From an uncultured Ruminococcus sp. (GTDB lineage Bacteria > Bacillota > Clostridia > Oscillospirales > Ruminococcaceae), in the NCBI GenBank assembly GCA_900551505.1, contig URWK01000012.1, positions 1-17,042 on the forward strand: a stretch of DNA of 17,042 bases, written 5' to 3'. The translations under genes were made by a program, and so were the position numbers. Each line of letters starts with the position of its first letter. Within the stretch, counting starts at the first letter, position 1. The notes under the pieces are model-generated. The model searched no databases. It worked only from the letters and a program-made list of their open reading frames with translations, and was not told the origin of the DNA. This document shows, one piece after another, positions 14,601-17,042 of the stretch.

Positions 14601-14656
14601 GCTGATTTCAGATTAATGCTTTTTTTATCATCATTGGGATATGGGTCGGGACTCAT
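14570..14656 (-). CDS. Short MgtL-like leader peptide upstream of corA
   Basis: A 28-codon ORF starting at ATG 14654-14656, with an ideal SD (GGAGG, 14663-14667) six bases upstream. It ends in TAA (14570-14572), 17 bases before the corA ATG. The peptide begins MSPDPYPNDDKK and ends with VICP before the stop. The alternating Pro and acidic residues at 3-10 closely parallel the enterobacterial MgtL leader (MEPDPTP...), which destabilises the translating ribosome when Mg2+ is low and thereby switches on the mgtA transporter gene. Here the downstream gene is a CorA-type transporter, and the ORF covers arms A and B of the SD-hiding hairpin. A promoter (14715-14743) lies about 50 bases upstream. 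The ORF and its SD are seen directly; its sensing role is inference. Confidence 0.75.
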   Translation of the reverse strand: MSPDPYPNDDKKSINLKSADKYDAVICP

Positions 14657-14714
14657 GATGCACCTCCGTTTTTCATCTGAATATTTTTATTTATAGCTTT
14701 TAACAGCCTTATTT

Positions 14715-14743
14715 ATTATATCAAAAAATCTTCCCCGTTACAA
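14715..14743 (-). promoter_or_regulatory. Sigma-A-type promoter of the leader peptide-corA transcript
   Basis: On the minus strand TTGTAA (14738-14743) is followed after 17 bases by a perfect TATAAT (14715-14720), which is preceded by TGA, an extended -10. The start near 14708 gives a leader of about 50 bases before the leader peptide and about 155 bases before corA. Confidence 0.82.
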
Positions 14744-14870
14744 GAATATTTTTGCGTGTATGTCTTTTCTTTTTTCTTAATTTTATCATGCCTGAATGCA
14801 GTATTTTCCGATACACTCCGCCATCTGTAAAGCAAAAGTTACATTACACAATCGAAATTTTACAAAAAAT

Positions 14871-14903
14871 AAAATGCCCTCACCCTAAAAGTGAAGGCAT
14901 TTT
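14871..14903 (-). terminator. Intrinsic terminator of ftsZ
   Basis: AAAATGCC (14871-14878) pairs with GGCATTTT (14896-14903), continued inward by a wobble and a TCAC/GTGA stem, about 13 pairs in all. On the minus strand it is followed by ATTTTTTG, with U-runs in and after the stem. It lies 15 bases beyond the ftsZ stop. Confidence 0.85.
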
Positions 14904-14918
14904 CTATCAGTAAGTTAA

Positions 14919-16091
14919 TTATCTTCTGTTGAGTATGTCGAGAATTGCACCAATGTCATCATCGTCATTACTGTTTCTTGCCGGTTTCTTTGGCTGAGTC
15001 TGCTGTGTCTTTGTGTTATTTGTCTGAGGTTTAGACTGTTTCGGCTGAACAGGTTCTTCGGGTTCTGGCTGTGGTTCCGGTTCTTCCGGGGCTTCAATTG
15101 CTTCCGTCTTAGATTCTGACTTGTCTGAACCTCCGAAGCCTGCTGCGATTACGGTAATCTTCATTTCGTCCTGCATTTCCGACTTGAAGGCAGTACCGAA
15201 AATAAATTCAACGTTATCTGCCGCAATATCTGTAATTGTCTTTGTAGCTGTGTCAACGTCAGCTGCAAGAATATCTTCTGACATAACGATATTAATAAGA
15301 AGTCTTGTAGCACCTGTGATAGAAGTTTCGAGAAGCGGGCTTGAGATAACAGCCTTTGCGGCTTCTGTAGCCTTGTCCTTGCCTGAACCGTGACCGATTG
15401 CCATGTGTGCATATCCTGCACCTTTCATAATGGTCTTTACGTCTGCAAAGTCAAGGTTAATATATCCTTCATCAACGATAAGGTCTGAAATACTCTGTAC
15501 ACCTGTTTTAAGAATATTATCAGCCATTGCGAATGATTCCATCATCGTAAGCGGTTTGTCAAGTCCTATAAGTAACTTTTCATTAGGAATTACAATCAGT
15601 GAATCAACATATTTTTTCAGTTCCGCAATACCTGCTTCCGCCTGACGCATTTTCTGCTCACGTTCAAATTCAAAAGGCTTCGTTACTACCGCAACTGTCA
15701 ATATTCCAAGTTCCTGTGCAATTTGTGCGACAACAGGTGCTGCACCTGTTCCCGTACCGCCACCCATTCCGGCAGTAATAAAAATCATATCGGCATCTTT
15801 GATTGCTTCAAGGATTTCATCTTTATTTTCTTCTGCGGCAGCCTTTCCTACTTCGGGCTTGTTGCCTGCTCCTCTGCCTCGTGTAAGCTTCGCACCAATC
15901 TGTATCTTTATAGTAGCCTTTGAATTTCTGAGAGCTTTTGCGTCAGTATTTACGGCGATATATTCAATATTGCTTACTTCATCTGTATTTACCATACAGT
16001 TCAGAGCATTGCCACCGCCTCCGCCTACGCCTATGACCTTCAGGTTTACTTCAGGCTCTAATTCATTATTTTCAAAAACAAATCCTGCCAT
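14919..16091 (-). CDS. ftsZ: Cell division protein FtsZ
   Basis: A 390-residue tubulin-like GTPase that polymerises into the Z ring. The N-terminal GTPase domain has KVIGVGGGGGNA (18-29), NTDAKAL (48-54) and the tubulin signature GGGTGTGAAP (110-119); the catalytic T7 loop NLDFAD is at 212-217. A Glu/Pro then Gln/Thr/Lys-rich linker (about 325-375) leads to the conserved C-terminal peptide DDDIGAILDILNRR (377-390), which binds partners such as FtsA, SepF and ZapA-type proteins. Start: ATG 16089-16091, with GGAGG ten bases upstream; an 18-codon upstream extension without SD is not included. It has its own promoter and terminator and is not next to ftsA or ftsQ, so it appears monocistronic. Confidence 0.98.
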   Translation of the reverse strand: MAGFVFENNELEPEVNLKVIGVGGGGGNALNCMVNTDEVSNIEYIAVNTDAKALRNSKATIKIQIGAKLTRGRGAGNKPEVGKAAAEENKDEILEAIKDADMIFITAGMGGGTGTGAAPVVAQIAQELGILTVAVVTKPFEFEREQKMRQAEAGIAELKKYVDSLIVIPNEKLLIGLDKPLTMMESFAMADNILKTGVQSISDLIVDEGYINLDFADVKTIMKGAGYAHMAIGHGSGKDKATEAAKAVISSPLLETSITGATRLLINIVMSEDILAADVDTATKTITDIAADNVEFIFGTAFKSEMQDEMKITVIAAGFGGSDKSESKTEAIEAPEEPEPQPEPEEPVQPKQSKPQTNNTKTQQTQPKKPARNSNDDDDIGAILDILNRR

Positions 16092-16170
16092 TGTCGTTTT
16101 TCCTCCTATTTTTTTATGTTCCTGTCTATATATATTAAAATTCAACTTCGGAACGGATATACTCTATATT

Positions 16171-16199
16171 ATATTATCATACTTCAATTTCAATATCAA
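16171..16199 (-). promoter_or_regulatory. Probable ftsZ promoter
   Basis: On the minus strand TTGATA (16194-16199) is followed after 17 bases by TAATAT (16171-16176). Overlapping A/T-rich -10-like hexamers nearby make the exact choice uncertain. The leader would be about 75 bases. Confidence 0.55.
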
Positions 16200-16204
16200 G
16201 TGAA

Positions 16205-16346
16205 AAAATAAAAAATTCTTACTTGTTCTTTATTTTTCCGCTTTTTACGATTGAAATTAATGTTGCGGTACAGTTATATTATGCACAATTTTTGTATTTT
16301 GTTTTACGCTTCATAACTGAAATTCTGAGTCTTAAAAAAATATCTC
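16205..16346. other. A/T-rich intergenic stretch between divergent ftsZ and pilin promoters
   Basis: No gene with an SD and no stable hairpin was found here. It separates the minus-strand ftsZ promoter from the plus-strand pilin promoter. A 61-codon open frame crosses it but runs through the pilin promoter and has no ribosome binding site. Confidence 0.5.
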
Positions 16347-16375
16347 TTGACTTTTCAGATGGAATTAATTATTAT
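16347..16375 (+). promoter_or_regulatory. Sigma-A-type promoter of the pilin-like gene
   Basis: TTGACT (16347-16352) and TATTAT (16370-16375) are 17 bases apart, giving a start near 16382 and a leader of about 70 bases before the ATG at 16452. Confidence 0.65.
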
Positions 16376-16451
16376 AAGATTATAGAAGAGATTAACGAAA
16401 ACGTTTAAATAAAAATCATACGCTTACATGAATCTGAAAGGAAGATTTGTT

Positions 16452-16937
16452 ATGAAAAAGAAACTGAAAGGATTTACCCTTGTTGAACTCATTGTAGTCA
16501 TCGCTATCATCGGCGTACTTGCCACAATACTCATTCCGTCAATGATGGGATATGTACGCAATGCAAAATATTCTACCGCAAATCAGAACGCAAAACATAT
16601 ATATGATGCCTTTTCCGTTTCCGTTATTGATGACATTACGGAAGGCAATTCCTCAAATCTCACCGCAAATGTGACAGCCCCGACACCTATAAAAGATGTC
16701 TATGACAGCTTGCCGGAAAGCAAACGTAAAAGTATGCCTGCCGATACTTCCGGTTACTACGGAATTATCATTGATGATGCCGGCTATCCTGTTGCAGTTG
16801 CATATTCCCAGACAAAGAATTTCCAGAACGGTGTTTACTCAACTTACAGCAAAGACGTTGTAGGTCGCTATCCTGACAAGGTTACGGCTGATGACAATGT
16901 AAACTGGAGCAACTGGTATACACCTTATAATACCTGA
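16452..16937 (+). CDS. Type IV pilin-like protein with class III signal peptide
   Basis: A 161-residue prepilin-type protein. The N-terminus MKKKLKG followed by FTLVELIVVIAIIGVLATILIP is a textbook class III leader: cleavage by prepilin peptidase after Gly7 gives a mature protein beginning with Phe and carrying the conserved Glu5 (Glu12 here). The hydrophobic helix (8-30) anchors it in the membrane and packs into a pilus core; the rest (about 35-161) is a small soluble, Asn/Asp/Tyr-rich head. It could be a major pilin or a minor (pseudo)pilin; no assembly genes lie in the window. Start: ATG 16452 with AAAGGA (16437-16442) nine bases upstream; an upstream ATG at 16428 has no SD. Confidence 0.9.
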   Translation: MKKKLKGFTLVELIVVIAIIGVLATILIPSMMGYVRNAKYSTANQNAKHIYDAFSVSVIDDITEGNSSNLTANVTAPTPIKDVYDSLPESKRKSMPADTSGYYGIIIDDAGYPVAVAYSQTKNFQNGVYSTYSKDVVGRYPDKVTADDNVNWSNWYTPYNT

Positions 16938-16964
16938 TATCTTTACCTCCATTCTATTATGAAG

Positions 16965-17042
16965 CCCCGCCCCCGGCCCACCGAATTGGCAGGGGGGGGG
17001 GGGTGGCGGTGTCCGGTAAAACACAAAAACCGGGATTTTGGT
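16965..17042. other. Low-quality G/C-rich end of the window
   Basis: Runs of G and C (16974-16980 region, 16993-17003) with no codon structure follow the pilin gene. They resemble the G/C blocks at 4404 and 6091 and probably mark poor base calls near a contig end; no feature is assigned. Confidence 0.6.

Noticed and set aside
14601..14700. M-box (ykoK) Mg2+ riboswitch upstream of corA
   Set aside because: The leader is short, is translated as a small ORF with a strong SD, and no M-box conserved segments are seen.
16223..16408. 61-codon ORF upstream of the pilin gene
   Set aside because: No SD, and it crosses the pilin promoter.

Overview
The window looks like a chromosomal segment of a low-to-mid-GC, spore-forming Clostridia member, most likely Oscillospiraceae/Ruminococcus-like. 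This rests on protein character (SpoIIAA-SpoIIAB-SigF cluster, a SigH-like sigma factor, RqcH, a TrmK-Nif3 pair, a DUF1858 protein, an LRR_5/BspA-type repeat protein), strong purine-rich Shine-Dalgarno (SD) sites and sigma-A-type promoters. It is a recognition call, not a database result. Most of the window is core genome; no insertion sequence, prophage, CRISPR array, tRNA or rRNA was seen.

Layout. 1-4330, minus strand: a protein with a predicted TrmK-Nif3 fusion, then rqcH (ribosome-associated quality control), then a small leucine-rich-repeat protein, separated by GC-rich or long perfect hairpins. 4404-4560 is a low-complexity G/C block that is probably a sequencing or assembly artefact. 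4675-6080, plus strand: the spoIIA operon (spoIIAA, spoIIAB, sigF), which sets forespore-specific transcription. A second G/C artefact block (6091-6215) lies between sigF and the convergent folC. 6261-10220, minus strand: valS then folC, with a good promoter before valS and a strong terminator beyond it. 10436-11790, minus strand: a sigH-like sigma factor, a possible structured RNA, a CxxC zinc-ribbon protein and a DUF1858 redox-type protein. 12171-13565, plus strand: a long acidic coiled-coil protein with DivIVA-like character. 13626-14656, minus strand: a CorA-type divalent-cation transporter with its leader region. 14919-16091, minus strand: ftsZ. 16452-16937, plus strand: a type IV pilin-like protein, followed by unreliable sequence to the end.

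The most notable signal is the CorA leader. A well-formed promoter (14715-14743) and an ideal SD drive a 28-codon ORF (14570-14656) too short for routine gene calling. Its peptide begins MSPDPYPNDD, closely resembling the Asp/Pro-rich start of the enterobacterial MgtL leader (MEPDPTP...), which aborts translation at low Mg2+. The same leader holds three 9-nt arms, A-B-C, where B can pair with either A or C, and C overlaps the SD of corA. Together these suggest an Mg2+-responsive translational attenuator in a Gram-positive, built from a ribosome-destabilising leader peptide and a mutually exclusive hairpin switch. The parts are read directly from the sequence; the regulatory mechanism is inference.

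Functional links: SigH in Bacillus activates the spoIIA operon, so this window holds both a SigH-like factor and its likely target. FtsZ, the DivIVA-like coiled-coil protein and SigF all belong to division and asymmetric septation biology. Several protein starts were moved downstream of the longest possible start because the SD and promoter positions demand it.
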